In this document: in pieces, positions 8,778-17,568 of the stretch
Position numbering within the stretch: the stretch's first letter is position 1
How the letters are laid out: each line of letters opens with the position of its first letter
Origin: Gluconobacter cerevisiae
Lineage (GTDB): Bacteria; Pseudomonadota; Alphaproteobacteria; Acetobacterales; Acetobacteraceae
DNA: 64,000 nt
NCBI RefSeq assembly: GCF_015244675.1
Contig: NZ_JABCQO010000001.1
Coordinates: 556,931 to 620,930, forward strand
Direction of reading: 5' to 3'
Notes under the pieces: generated by a model
Databases searched by the model: none
Seen by the model: only the letters and a program-made list of their open reading frames with translations
What the model was told of the DNA's origin: nothing
Translations under genes and position numbers: made by a program

Positions 8778-10883
8778 TCATTTCCCGATTGTCGACAGCA
8801 CGATGCCCGGCGTCAGGATCTGCGGTAGCACGACGCCCTCCTGATGCGGCGGATAATAAATATAGAACGGCACACCATCGCGCCCATGCGCCTTGAGGAA
8901 CGCGCCGATCGCCGCGTTGCGGTTCGTCCAGTCCCCTTTAAGGAACACGATCCTTCGGTCCCGGAACGCCTGCTGAACGGATGGCACATCCAGCGCCACA
9001 CGCTCATTGACCATGCAGGTGATGCACCATGACGCCGTCATGTCGATGAACACCGGCTTGCCCTGCGCCCGAAGCTCGGCGAGACGTGCTTCCGAGAATG
9101 GCTCGATCCCGGACTCCGAGGTGCCTGTGACCACAGGAGCAGGTGCGGCCCGCAGCCCCTGCGCCAGCGCGACCCCACAGACCACAACACACAGCACAGC
9201 CACGATCCGGCAGAACGCCACCGTCCCACGACCGCCTTCCAGCATAGACCGACGCTGCCCAACGCCATAAATCCAGCCTGCAAAGCCCAAAAGCACAACG
9301 CCCCCAGCCGTCAGCGCCACAAACGTCACGCCCCGCTGGATTGCCGCCACCCACAGCAGCCACACGCAGGTCGCAAACAGCGGAAACGCCAGAACCTGCT
9401 TGAGAATGCCCATCCAGGCCCCCGGCTTCGGCATCCGCGACGCCACACCCGGAACCCCGGCCACGAGAATGTACGGAAAGGCCAGCCCAAGCCCCATCGA
9501 CAGGAACACCAGAACCCCCATCACCGGCGGCCCACCCAGAGCGCCTGCAATGGCAACGCCCATGAACGGCGCCGTGCAGGGCGTTGCCACAATAACCGCC
9601 AACAGGCCCGTCATCATGTCCCCGCTCCGACCGCCGCCTGTCTGAACCTGTCCCAGACGCCCGGCGCTGACTTCAAACACACCCAGCAGGTTGAGCCCCA
9701 TCAGGAACAGCAGCCAGCACACGCCGACCACAAATCCCGGCGACTGGAACTGAAAGCCCCATCCCGCCGCAGACCCGGCCAGACGCAACCCGATCATGAC
9801 AATGCCCAGCGCCGCAAAAGCCCCGGTCACGCCCAGCGTATAGAACAGCGCGCTCTGAAGCTGCACGCCCCGTCCGGCACCGCCCATTTTCGCAAGGGAC
9901 AGCGCCTTCATCGCCAGAACCGGAAACACACACGGCATCAGGTTCAGGATCAGCCCGCCCACAAAAGCAAACAGCAGAACCCGCAGCCAACCCGCCCCGG
10001 TTGGCACATCAGAAGCCGGGGTCGCATCCGCCTGCACAGGAGCCGCAGTAGAAGCGCCACCAACCGGACGCGCCTCAATCTGCAACGGACTTTCCTGCCC
10101 CGCTGCATCCTTGAGCACGACCACACCCAGCAGCGGCTTGTCCCGATGCGCGGATTTCAGGAATTTCAGCCCGAGCGTGAGCTGACCATCCGACACATGC
10201 AGAGGCTGTTCAGCGACCTGATCGATTACGCCCCCATCCTGCGGCAGGAACCATGCCTGCGACACAGACGTCGCAGACAATCCCTTGCCCGAAAGCATCA
10301 GGACGCCATCGGCGGACACACTGGCCGCAAATGGCGATGCCACCGGCATGGCAGCCTCGGCCTTGCGGAACAGGTCCGCCTGCGCCCCACCTTCCGGCAC
10401 ATTGGCCGCCGAAGCCGGAAGCGTCAGCGTGAAATCACCACTCTCGGGAATACAGACCTGCGCACAGGCGAGCCATTCCGCATGGGCATGAAGCGTTGCG
10501 CCTCCCGAACCTTTGAGAACCAGATCCTCCGGCAGCGTCACTTCATTGATGTACGCGTAGGACATAAGGCCGCCCTCGCTGATCCGAACCGGCACTGGCC
10601 AGTGGATCGGGCCGCCCTTGCCCGTTGCCCCGCCATCCGCAGTCACATCCAGCGTCGGCGTGTCTCCAGCATCGCCCGGATTGATCCAGTAAGTGTGCCA
10701 GTCCGGCTTGAGCTGAAGCCGCAGCCCAACTCGCAGATGCTGGTCCGGCCCGACCGCATCACGGTCCGTGACAAGCGTCGCGGTGTCGTTCGCGGACGCA
10801 ACCGGCGCACTCTCCGCCGCCCGCGCGGACACAGACCCCAGACCCAGAACCCCTGCCACGAGCAGGGCCGACATGCTGAACAT
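8778..10883 (-). CDS. DsbD/ScsB-type thiol:disulfide interchange protein
   Basis: This 701-residue membrane protein moves electrons from cytoplasmic thioredoxin to periplasmic substrates. In order it has a signal peptide, an N-terminal periplasmic domain with a CAQVC pair (near residue 140), a membrane domain of about eight helices with the paired Cys motifs LMPCVFPVLAMK and TPCTAPFMG, and a C-terminal thioredoxin domain with the SWCITC active site. The long N-terminal domain is more like ScsB than E. coli DsbD. A TTG at 10892 and an ATG at 10874 are other possible starts; 10883 is the first ATG. Confidence 0.88.
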   Translation of the reverse strand: MFSMSALLVAGVLGLGSVSARAAESAPVASANDTATLVTDRDAVGPDQHLRVGLRLQLKPDWHTYWINPGDAGDTPTLDVTADGGATGKGGPIHWPVPVRISEGGLMSYAYINEVTLPEDLVLKGSGGATLHAHAEWLACAQVCIPESGDFTLTLPASAANVPEGGAQADLFRKAEAAMPVASPFAASVSADGVLMLSGKGLSATSVSQAWFLPQDGGVIDQVAEQPLHVSDGQLTLGLKFLKSAHRDKPLLGVVVLKDAAGQESPLQIEARPVGGASTAAPVQADATPASDVPTGAGWLRVLLFAFVGGLILNLMPCVFPVLAMKALSLAKMGGAGRGVQLQSALFYTLGVTGAFAALGIVMIGLRLAGSAAGWGFQFQSPGFVVGVCWLLFLMGLNLLGVFEVSAGRLGQVQTGGGRSGDMMTGLLAVIVATPCTAPFMGVAIAGALGGPPVMGVLVFLSMGLGLAFPYILVAGVPGVASRMPKPGAWMGILKQVLAFPLFATCVWLLWVAAIQRGVTFVALTAGGVVLLGFAGWIYGVGQRRSMLEGGRGTVAFCRIVAVLCVVVCGVALAQGLRAAPAPVVTGTSESGIEPFSEARLAELRAQGKPVFIDMTASWCITCMVNERVALDVPSVQQAFRDRRIVFLKGDWTNRNAAIGAFLKAHGRDGVPFYIYYPPHQEGVVLPQILTPGIVLSTIGK

Positions 10884-11355
10884 TCGATGCAAGACAGGCT
10901 CATTCCACTTTTTCAGAAGACAGCCTTCACCATATCACTGACTGAAACGAAAAGCAGGACCTTTCCGGTCGTGAAACTACGAAGGCCCTGCAAATCGCCT
11001 TCACGAAATAGGCCTCTTCTAAAGCGATCCTGTCAGATTTTGAGAGTTTTTAACGGGAGATCGGAACACGGGCTCTGACGGATCTGGGGCAAGCCTCTGG
11101 GAAGTCTCTTAAGCCACTCTCTTTCTGGGCCACCAGAAATGCCGATGCCCTCCGGTCGGCCCGTACCCCGCAACATCCCCCCATCCCTAATAAAACACTC
11201 ACAGGAAGAGGGTAGGACAGAACCGCCACCCTGTGCCATGTTCGCACGCAACAACCGCCCTCGGCGGACCACCCGGTGCGACTTCCAGATCCCGCCCAAG
11301 ACAACGTAATTCCATCGCGTAATTCACCGCGCAGTTTCAAGGACCCAACAGAACG
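10884..11355. other. Intergenic region between divergent dsbD-like and mscS-like genes
   Basis: About 470 bases without a gene I can support. It must hold both divergent promoters. A weak dyad, GAAGGC-N10-GCCTTC, lies at 10979-11000. An 88-codon minus-strand frame runs through 11033-11299 but shows no family likeness and no good ribosome site. Confidence 0.4.
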
Positions 11356-13770
11356 ATGCCGTTGATCCCCCGTCCCGATCCGTCCGCCTCCCACCGCTCG
11401 CGAACCGGACGCGCCGTCTTCGGCATCCTCCTCTTTCTGCTCCTCGGCTTTCTGGCCCCCCTTCTCCCGGCAAAAGCCGCCGACAGCGCCCATCCCCTCA
11501 GCCAGCAGGAAGCCCAGCAGCTCCTCAACGTCCTGAACAACCCCAAGGAACGGGACGCCTTCACCCATACTCTCGACCTGATGGCCCGCGGCCTTCCGGT
11601 CGAAGCCGCTGCCGCATCCCCTGCCGCAGCCCCCGCGAAAGCCACGCCCCCCAAAACCGTCGCTGACGTGCCGCCCGATATCCATACCGGTCTGAGCAGC
11701 ATCCGCCTGCAGGCACTGGGCTACCTGCACAACTTCCTTGGCCTGTTCAGCGATCTCGGACTTGTCGGCCACTGGGCCCACACGACTCTCGCTTCGGTTG
11801 ATACCCGCACCACAATCCTTCACGCCTTCGCGGGCGGCATCGTGGTCATGCTTTGTGGCGTAGCTCTGGAGCGGATCGTCGCGCTGAGCCTGCACAAGCC
11901 ACTGGTCCAACTTACGCAAAACGCTGAAAACCGGGAGCGGCGCAACACCGTCGCGGACCAGGACGCCACCTCGCACGACCCTATCGTTGACGGCTCCAGC
12001 GAAACGCGAGCCGCCGACCAGCGGCGTCAGGTTGAAACCCTACGCTTCCTGTCCCGCGTCCCCTACGCGCTGGGGCACTTTGCGCTGAAAGCCATCCCGG
12101 TTCTCGCCTTTTTAGCCGTCGCCTATCTGGCCGTTCTGGTCCTGCCCTGGAGCGCCAAAACTGACAACGTCATCATGACGCTCGCCAACTGCTACGCAGC
12201 AGCCCGGATTCTCTATCTTTTCGTCGAGACCGGATTTGCACCCCGCTCCCCCACAATCCGCCTCCTGCCTGCCACGGACGCAACAGCCTTCCTGCTGACC
12301 CGCTGGTGGAACGTGCTCGTCGCCGCCCCCGCCATCGTCTTCTGCCTCTCCACGCTGGGCGGACAGTTCAATCTCTCCCCACGCGGCACGAATGCGATGA
12401 TCCGCGGTGTGATCCTGATCGAACATATCCTGATTGCCATTTTCATCTGGCGAATCCGGCACCTCGTCAGCCGCGCACTCCAGCCACGCGCCGTCCCCAA
12501 CACCGCGATGTGGACCTTCATCGTTGCCGTCACGCGGCTGTGGTGGGTGCCAGCCATGTTCCTCGACGCTTCTCTCTGGATCGTCTGGGCCGCCCATCTG
12601 CCGGGTGGCTATCGCTGGATTCTCGACACCACCGGCATCACCATCGGCATTCTCGTCGCATCTCGCCTGATCGCCGTACTCGCCTACGGCCTTCAGGACC
12701 GCTTCTTCCGCATCAACCCCGTCCTGACCGAACGCTTCCCTGATATTCAGAAGCGCGCCGATCGCTACTATCCCTTCGCCCGGCGCATCCTGACCGGCGC
12801 GATCCTCTTCCTGACCCTGATCGCCATGACCGAAGCCTGGGGCCTGCCCACGTTCGGCTTCTTCATGAAAAACGCCGTCGGCCGCCATTTGCTCGACGCC
12901 GTCCTGACCATGCTGGTCGCCCTGAGCATTGCGGTCACGATCTGGGAAATCATCAACGCCTTCCTCAGCCAGCAGCTCACCCGTTTCGAAAATTCGGACC
13001 AGTTCGCCCGCGCAACCCGCCTGCGCACGGTGCTGCCCATTATCCGTACCGTCCTGCTGGCCATCATCATCATCATCGTCGCGGTCACGACACTCTCGCA
13101 GATCGGCATCAACGTCACCCCGCTGCTCACCGGCGCAGGCATCATGGGTGCCGCCATCGCTTTCGGTTCGCAGAGCCTGGTCAAGGACTTCATCACGGGC
13201 TTCTTCATGCTCGTCGAGGATGCCATCCAGGTTGGTGACTGGGTCACGACCGGCGGCGTTTCGGGAACGGTGGAAAACCTCTCGATCCGCACCGTGAAGG
13301 TCCGCGACATCAACGGCGACCTTCACATCATCCCGTTCTCATCCGTCTCCTCAATCGCCAACACGGCCCGCGGCTACAATCAGGTCATCGTCAAACAGCA
13401 GCTCGACCTGTCCGAAGACCTGCCGCGCGTGACCGCCATCATGACAAAAACCCTCAAGGAAATGCGCGACGATCCGGTCTTCGGTCCCATGATCCTGTCG
13501 GATTATAACGATCTGGGCGTGGACAACAGCGACAGCGGCGGCGCCACCCTCCTCGGCAGCTTCCGCACGACGCCGATGATGAAATGGAAGGTCAAACGCG
13601 AGTTCTACCGCCGCATCACCAACCAGCTCGCCGCCGCCAGCATCAAGTTCTACACCGGCACATCCTACTTCACGACGCCGCCCGGCAGCGCCATGCGCAT
13701 CACCACGGACGGCCCACTGCCCATCCCGGCCAACGACGCACCCGGCAACAACGCCCCCGGTCAGGCCTGA
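11356..13770 (+). CDS. Large MscS-family mechanosensitive channel
   Basis: The 804-residue protein begins with a signal-like helix and a periplasmic region. About ten more membrane helices follow, ending in the MscS pore segment, where a Gly/Ala-rich helix (LTGAGIMGAAIAFGSQSLVKD, near residues 590-612) leads into the beta domain (EDAIQVGDWVTTGGVSGTVE). It resembles E. coli YbiO/MscM more than the small MscS. It should open under membrane tension to relieve hypo-osmotic stress. A good terminator follows the stop. It seems to be transcribed alone. Confidence 0.9.
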   Translation: MPLIPRPDPSASHRSRTGRAVFGILLFLLLGFLAPLLPAKAADSAHPLSQQEAQQLLNVLNNPKERDAFTHTLDLMARGLPVEAAAASPAAAPAKATPPKTVADVPPDIHTGLSSIRLQALGYLHNFLGLFSDLGLVGHWAHTTLASVDTRTTILHAFAGGIVVMLCGVALERIVALSLHKPLVQLTQNAENRERRNTVADQDATSHDPIVDGSSETRAADQRRQVETLRFLSRVPYALGHFALKAIPVLAFLAVAYLAVLVLPWSAKTDNVIMTLANCYAAARILYLFVETGFAPRSPTIRLLPATDATAFLLTRWWNVLVAAPAIVFCLSTLGGQFNLSPRGTNAMIRGVILIEHILIAIFIWRIRHLVSRALQPRAVPNTAMWTFIVAVTRLWWVPAMFLDASLWIVWAAHLPGGYRWILDTTGITIGILVASRLIAVLAYGLQDRFFRINPVLTERFPDIQKRADRYYPFARRILTGAILFLTLIAMTEAWGLPTFGFFMKNAVGRHLLDAVLTMLVALSIAVTIWEIINAFLSQQLTRFENSDQFARATRLRTVLPIIRTVLLAIIIIIVAVTTLSQIGINVTPLLTGAGIMGAAIAFGSQSLVKDFITGFFMLVEDAIQVGDWVTTGGVSGTVENLSIRTVKVRDINGDLHIIPFSSVSSIANTARGYNQVIVKQQLDLSEDLPRVTAIMTKTLKEMRDDPVFGPMILSDYNDLGVDNSDSGGATLLGSFRTTPMMKWKVKREFYRRITNQLAAASIKFYTGTSYFTTPPGSAMRITTDGPLPIPANDAPGNNAPGQA

Positions 13771-13775
13771 TTTCG

Positions 13776-13806
13776 AACCGGCTCCTGTCAGGAGCCGGTT
13801 TTTTAT
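13776..13806 (+). terminator. Rho-independent terminator after mscS-like gene
   Basis: A perfect stem AACCGGCTCCT / AGGAGCCGGTT around a GTC loop is followed by a run of T. It lies six bases after the channel stop codon. Confidence 0.9.
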
Positions 13807-13990
13807 TGCCAAGAGGCACAACCCTTAATCATTTAAATAAAGTCTTGCATTGCCGTGCAGACAGGCTCATTCTGCCCACACATTATCGAGAACCCTCCTC
13901 CCGGTTCCCCGCAGACGATTTCCCGGCCCGACCTTCCCGCGGCCCCGCATCGCCCGCCGATCGGCGAGGATCATGCCAAGGAATTCAGCG

Positions 13991-14299
13991 ATGTCTCTTG
14001 TCCTGGTCTCACCAGAGCCGTCAGCCCCCGATCAAACCAACGCCACGGCCACCACCGAAACACCGATGGCCCGCCCCGATCCTGCCGCTCTCGCTGCAAA
14101 GAACCGTCAGGAAGAGCAGGTTCTGAAAAAGCGCTTCATCGGCATGGTGCTCGGCCTCGTCTTCGCACATGTCTATGTCGCGCTCGCGCTGGCCTATTCC
14201 TACATGGACAACCACAACCACCTGCACACCTGCTGGCTGCCACTGTTCGGCGCCTTCATCTGCGGGATGATCTTCGTCTTTCACGTCTCGATCTCGTAA
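13991..14299 (+). CDS. Small two-helix membrane protein, first gene of RNase/CdiI cassette
   Basis: A 102-residue protein I do not recognise. It begins MSLVLVSPEPSAPD, has a charged low-complexity N-terminus (to about residue 40), then two membrane helices: FIGMVLGLVFAHVYVALALA and CWLPLFGAFICGMIFVFHV. The ATG at 13991 has AAGGA eight to nine bases upstream, whereas the open frame to 13850 has no such site. It is followed after 15 bases by another two-helix protein and then by the RNase A-like gene, so the three probably form one transcript. Its function is unknown; membrane anchoring or immunity are possibilities. Confidence 0.6.
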   Translation: MSLVLVSPEPSAPDQTNATATTETPMARPDPAALAAKNRQEEQVLKKRFIGMVLGLVFAHVYVALALAYSYMDNHNHLHTCWLPLFGAFICGMIFVFHVSIS

Positions 14300-14314
14300 G
14301 CCGGAGAGACCCGC

Positions 14315-14539
14315 ATGTCCCGCACAGTCCGCCACGCCTGGCTCCAGCCCTTCCTGTCCACGACATTATGGACCCTCGTCCTGATCGACATCGCCGTCAT
14401 GACCTATCTGGAAAATCAGGATTTCTTCAAGGACTACGCCGGCTGGGCCTGGCCCTCCGTCCTCATCACCGGGATCATCGGCTACTTCATCGGCCCTGCG
14501 ATTGATCGCCTGTTCACCAAAAAATCCCCGAGCCAATAG
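14315..14539 (+). CDS. Small two-helix membrane protein, second gene of cassette
   Basis: A 74-residue protein without a family I can name. Two hydrophobic stretches, TTLWTLVLIDIAVMTYL and SVLITGIIGYFIGPAIDRLF, suggest two transmembrane helices with a short polar loop between them. A ribosome site (CCGGAGAG) precedes the ATG at 14315. The stop lies two bases before the next start, indicating translational coupling with the RNase A-like protein. It lacks a signal peptide cleavage site and should sit in the inner membrane. Confidence 0.6.
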   Translation: MSRTVRHAWLQPFLSTTLWTLVLIDIAVMTYLENQDFFKDYAGWAWPSVLITGIIGYFIGPAIDRLFTKKSPSQ

Positions 14540-14541
14540 GA

Positions 14542-15282
14542 ATGACCGTCCCATCAGACCTGTCGGATCAGGAATACCGTCGTCTCTTTCCACAACTGGC
14601 CAGCTACGGTGCTGGTCCATTCGGGGAGGATGTCGATACATTCGGCGAAACCCTGATGGATGTCATTCAGGACGTGACGGAAACCCGGACTTTCCTCACC
14701 CGGGCCGCCGCCATCCGGGAACTCGAAACCCTGATGGCCTGCAACGATATCGATCTGGCCCGGATCACCTGGGCTCTGATCGCTTTCGATCCGGTTGCGC
14801 GGTTCAATGACCAGACTGCCTGGCTCCCGGAACACTCGGCTCCGTTTCCCAGCCTCCGCGACTTCTGGACAGCCCTGTTACAGAGTCTCCAAATAGGACC
14901 TCCTCCTTGGCCGGACACGTCAGCCCGCCAGCTCGGAGGCTGCGTTATGGAGCGGCATATCGCCCTGGCAGACTCGGATATCGAAGAACGGTTTACCTCC
15001 GAAAAACTCCGCTCCGTTTCCTTCTTCCACACAAAGGAAGACGCAGAACGTGCCATTCTCCAGACGCTTCAGAGCAACGCGGACGCAATCGACGCATGGC
15101 TTGCTGAAACGCCTGACGGTATGCGCGAGAGCTTCGAACAGGATTTTCCCGAAGGCGTCGGCATTGTCATCATGGAACAGGATCGCCGCCCGACACCCGG
15201 CAAAACACTGTCCGTCACCCTGACCAAGCGCGAACTCCGCGGAATGGCCTATTATATCGAGACCATCAGGATCTACGCCTGA
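14542..15282 (+). CDS. CdiI-like domain fused to bacterial RNase A-like (CdiA-CT) toxin domain
   Basis: The 246-residue protein reads as two domains. Residues about 10-117 (QLASYGAGPFGEDVDTF, then TFLTRAAAIRELETLM, then LRDFWTALLQSL) have the length and spacing of CdiI-type immunity proteins. Residues about 131-246 resemble the RNase A-like toxin of CdiA C-termini: GGCVMERHI with candidate catalytic His139, then VSFFHTKEDAERAI and SNADAIDAWL. The usual C-terminal T-x-Y is less clear: Thr241 is present, but T+2 is Arg and the Tyr lies two residues later. There is no signal peptide or delivery domain. It is coupled to two small membrane-protein genes. The RNase call is moderate and the CdiI call weaker; both rest on remembered family patterns. 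Confidence 0.5.
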   Translation: MTVPSDLSDQEYRRLFPQLASYGAGPFGEDVDTFGETLMDVIQDVTETRTFLTRAAAIRELETLMACNDIDLARITWALIAFDPVARFNDQTAWLPEHSAPFPSLRDFWTALLQSLQIGPPPWPDTSARQLGGCVMERHIALADSDIEERFTSEKLRSVSFFHTKEDAERAILQTLQSNADAIDAWLAETPDGMRESFEQDFPEGVGIVIMEQDRRPTPGKTLSVTLTKRELRGMAYYIETIRIYA

Positions 15283-15283
15283 C

Positions 15284-15318
15284 AAAAAAAGGGGGGAGCA
15301 GACCGCTCCCCCTTTTCA
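15284..15318. terminator. Bidirectional terminator between RNase A-like and beta-propeller genes
   Basis: A strong stem, AAAAGGGGGAGC / GCTCCCCCTTTT with an AGACC loop, has A-rich and T-rich flanks. It can therefore stop transcription from both converging genes. Confidence 0.85.
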
Positions 15319-15322
15319 GACC

Positions 15323-16543
15323 TTACCGCAGAATCCCCGTATGCCCGACGCTGTAGCGTCCCGGCTGGGGCCAGACCGTCAGACCATGTGGCTCCGCGCC
15401 GACCGGGATCTTGCGCATCGCCCCCGTATCGGTGTCGATCGCATAAACCACATCGTCGAACCGGCCAGACAGCCAGAGCAGCTTGCCGTCCGCGCTGACA
15501 TTGCCCATGTCCGGGCTACCGCCACCGGGGATCATCCAGGTCTTGATGACCTTGTCCGTCGCAAAATCAATGATCGACACGCCACCCGGCCCATGCTTCG
15601 GACCATGAATGCGATGCGAACCACGATTGGCGACATACATCATCTTACCATCACGGCTCGGATACAGACCATGAGTGCCGATACCCGTCGGGATGAAGCC
15701 GGTTTCCTTGAAGGAATCCCCGTCCACAACGAACACGCCGTCTGCCATCATGTCCGCGACATAGAACTTGTGACCGTCCGGCGCCGTCAGAATGTCCTGC
15801 GGCATCCCGCCTTTGGACAGCTTCAGCATTCCGATCATCTTCAGATTCACCGTATCGACCTTGGCGACATAACCGCCGAACTCGCAGGTGAAGATCGCGT
15901 ATTTGCCGTCAATCGAGAAATCGGCGTGATTGACGCCCTTGCATTCCGGCGTCTCGACCGAACCCTTCAGCTCCATCGTATGCGGATCGCGGAAGTCCAG
16001 ACGCTTGTGCGCCTCAGCGACCGTGATCGCGTATTTCCCGTCCGGCGTGAAATACATGTTGTACGGATCATCCACGGCAATAGACGGACCCGGCTTGGCC
16101 GTCGCCGGATTAATCGGCGTGAGCGACCCGTCGGGACGACCTTCGCTGTTATTCGTCACCCACAGCGTGCGCAGGTCCCATGACGGCACCACATGCTGCG
16201 GCGAATGTCCGACCGGGAACGTGTCCACAACCTGAAACGACACCGGATCGATGACGGAAACACTGTCCCCGCGCAGGTTCGGCACATAGACACGCGCGGG
16301 GTCCTGCGCGATCGCTGGCGAAATATGGGACGGGGTCGTCTCGCTGTAGATGTTTTTCGGATCGATCACCGGCGGCATGCCCGGAATCGTCTGAATGCCG
16401 GACGCCGCAACGGGGGCCGCCACCGCAGCGGACGCCTCGGCCGGAACCGACACCATCGGCGCACTCGGGGAATATTCCTGCGCATGAGCCGCGGCAACTC
16501 CCAGCAGCGTCACCGCCACCAGAAGAGGAGTCTTGAAGGTCAT
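15323..16543 (-). CDS. Exported YncE-like YVTN beta-propeller protein
   Basis: The 406-residue protein has a signal peptide (to about residue 21, AAAHAQE) and a seven-bladed propeller of YVTN/YncE type. Repeats such as RVYVPNLRGDSVSVIDPVSF, KFYVADMMADGVFVVD and MMYVANRGSHR carry the family pattern. Such proteins are periplasmic binding or scaffold proteins and some travel with PQQ enzymes or peptide-cofactor systems. Its start overlaps the creatininase-like stop (ATGA), so the two exported proteins are made together and probably act on one pathway. The ligand is unknown. Confidence 0.85.
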   Translation of the reverse strand: MTFKTPLLVAVTLLGVAAAHAQEYSPSAPMVSVPAEASAAVAAPVAASGIQTIPGMPPVIDPKNIYSETTPSHISPAIAQDPARVYVPNLRGDSVSVIDPVSFQVVDTFPVGHSPQHVVPSWDLRTLWVTNNSEGRPDGSLTPINPATAKPGPSIAVDDPYNMYFTPDGKYAITVAEAHKRLDFRDPHTMELKGSVETPECKGVNHADFSIDGKYAIFTCEFGGYVAKVDTVNLKMIGMLKLSKGGMPQDILTAPDGHKFYVADMMADGVFVVDGDSFKETGFIPTGIGTHGLYPSRDGKMMYVANRGSHRIHGPKHGPGGVSIIDFATDKVIKTWMIPGGGSPDMGNVSADGKLLWLSGRFDDVVYAIDTDTGAMRKIPVGAEPHGLTVWPQPGRYSVGHTGILR

Positions 16544-17397
16544 GGATGGCTCCTTTGGAAAGACTGAATTGCCGCAACCGCAGCCCGGATCTGCATGTCA
16601 GTACCAATCCGGCCGAGTCCGGCCGATGCACGCCGCGGATCGCCACCATAGACGCCCTCGGCCACACCCGGTTTCGGAGCCTTGCGCAACGCCTCCTGAC
16701 GCACAAGCGACGGATCGACCGCCAGCATCAGCGACGTATCGCTCAGCTCCGCATGAAGCCCCACTTCCGCACCATAACCCTGCGCACGCAGGGCATCAGC
16801 ATATTGATGGGGCACAACTTCATAATAATCCCGCACATAAAGCACGGCGGCCTGACCTTTCCAGGCCCGGTTCAGCTCCTGCGCCACCTGCGCCATGAAG
16901 GACTGGTAGCCTCCGTGGTCGCCCAGTAGCACGATCCGCTTAAATCCCTGAACGCGGAAACTCTCCGCTGCCCCCTTGAGCAAGCCCTCGAACACGGCGG
17001 GCGGCACGGAAATCGTACCGGGAAATTTCATGTGAGACGTGCGCGGGCTCGTAGACCCTTCCGGCACATAGGCCACAACAGGCGCCACCAGCGTATGCCC
17101 GGCCTGAACCGCAATCCTGTCCGCCAGAACCTGCGCCCGCACATTATGCTTGCCGACCGCAATATACGGTCCGCTCTGCTCGGTCCCGCCGACAGGGATA
17201 ATGACGGTATCGGTCCCCGCCTTTACATCCTGCGCCACCTCGGTCCAGCTTCGGCACGCAAACTCGGCCTGAAGCGCCACCCCACTACAATGCGCCGTGT
17301 CGTCGTTGACATCCTGTGCCTGTACGAGGCCCGCAGACAGCCCCATCCCCGCGCAGAACAGGACGGAACGACAGGACAGGCGAAGCAGATTGAACAT
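16540..17397 (-). CDS. Exported creatininase-family hydrolase
   Basis: The 285-residue protein has a signal peptide (ending about residue 28, GLVQAQ) before a creatininase fold. Family blocks are visible but altered: IPVGGTEQSGPYIAVGKHN where the classic form is GSTEQHGPHLPLGTD, LLGDHGGYQ in place of NGHGGN, and GLHAELSDTSLML in place of the HAGE-x-ETS block. The family hydrolyses cyclic amides or trims peptides (MftE in mycofactocin assembly). A periplasmic member is unusual, and the changed metal-site residues make its reaction uncertain. It is coupled by a four-base overlap to the beta-propeller gene. Confidence 0.8.
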   Translation of the reverse strand: MFNLLRLSCRSVLFCAGMGLSAGLVQAQDVNDDTAHCSGVALQAEFACRSWTEVAQDVKAGTDTVIIPVGGTEQSGPYIAVGKHNVRAQVLADRIAVQAGHTLVAPVVAYVPEGSTSPRTSHMKFPGTISVPPAVFEGLLKGAAESFRVQGFKRIVLLGDHGGYQSFMAQVAQELNRAWKGQAAVLYVRDYYEVVPHQYADALRAQGYGAEVGLHAELSDTSLMLAVDPSLVRQEALRKAPKPGVAEGVYGGDPRRASAGLGRIGTDMQIRAAVAAIQSFQRSHP

Positions 17398-17452
17398 CAG
17401 GGCCGGAACACCTCTGGCAATGGCTGCACTTCCCTACCCCATCTTCCCCTCT

Positions 17453-17505
17453 CTTTTCCAGAGGGGCTTTTCCAGAGGCTGCTTTTCCAGAAGCGCCTTT
17501 TCCCC
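17453..17505. repeat. Short tandem repeat, about 3.5 copies of a 14-15 base unit
   Basis: Units beginning CTTTTCCAGA start at 17453, 17467 and 17482, with a shorter fourth (CTTTTCC) at 17497. It lies between the divergent creatininase-like and DUF2721 genes, where it could alter promoter spacing. Confidence 0.75.
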
Positions 17506-17568
17506 GGCCGTGCTTTCAGATCAGAACGGCCGGTCTTTTCGCAAACGCATCCTGCAGTATAAGACAGC

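Noticed and set aside
11033..11299. 88-codon minus-strand frame in the dsbD-mscS gap
   Set aside because: No family likeness, no good ribosome site, and it would cross the probable mscS promoter.
11050..13326. Minus-strand open frames of 308 and 404 codons
   Set aside because: They are mirror frames of the MscS-like gene and the composition is typical of antisense reading.
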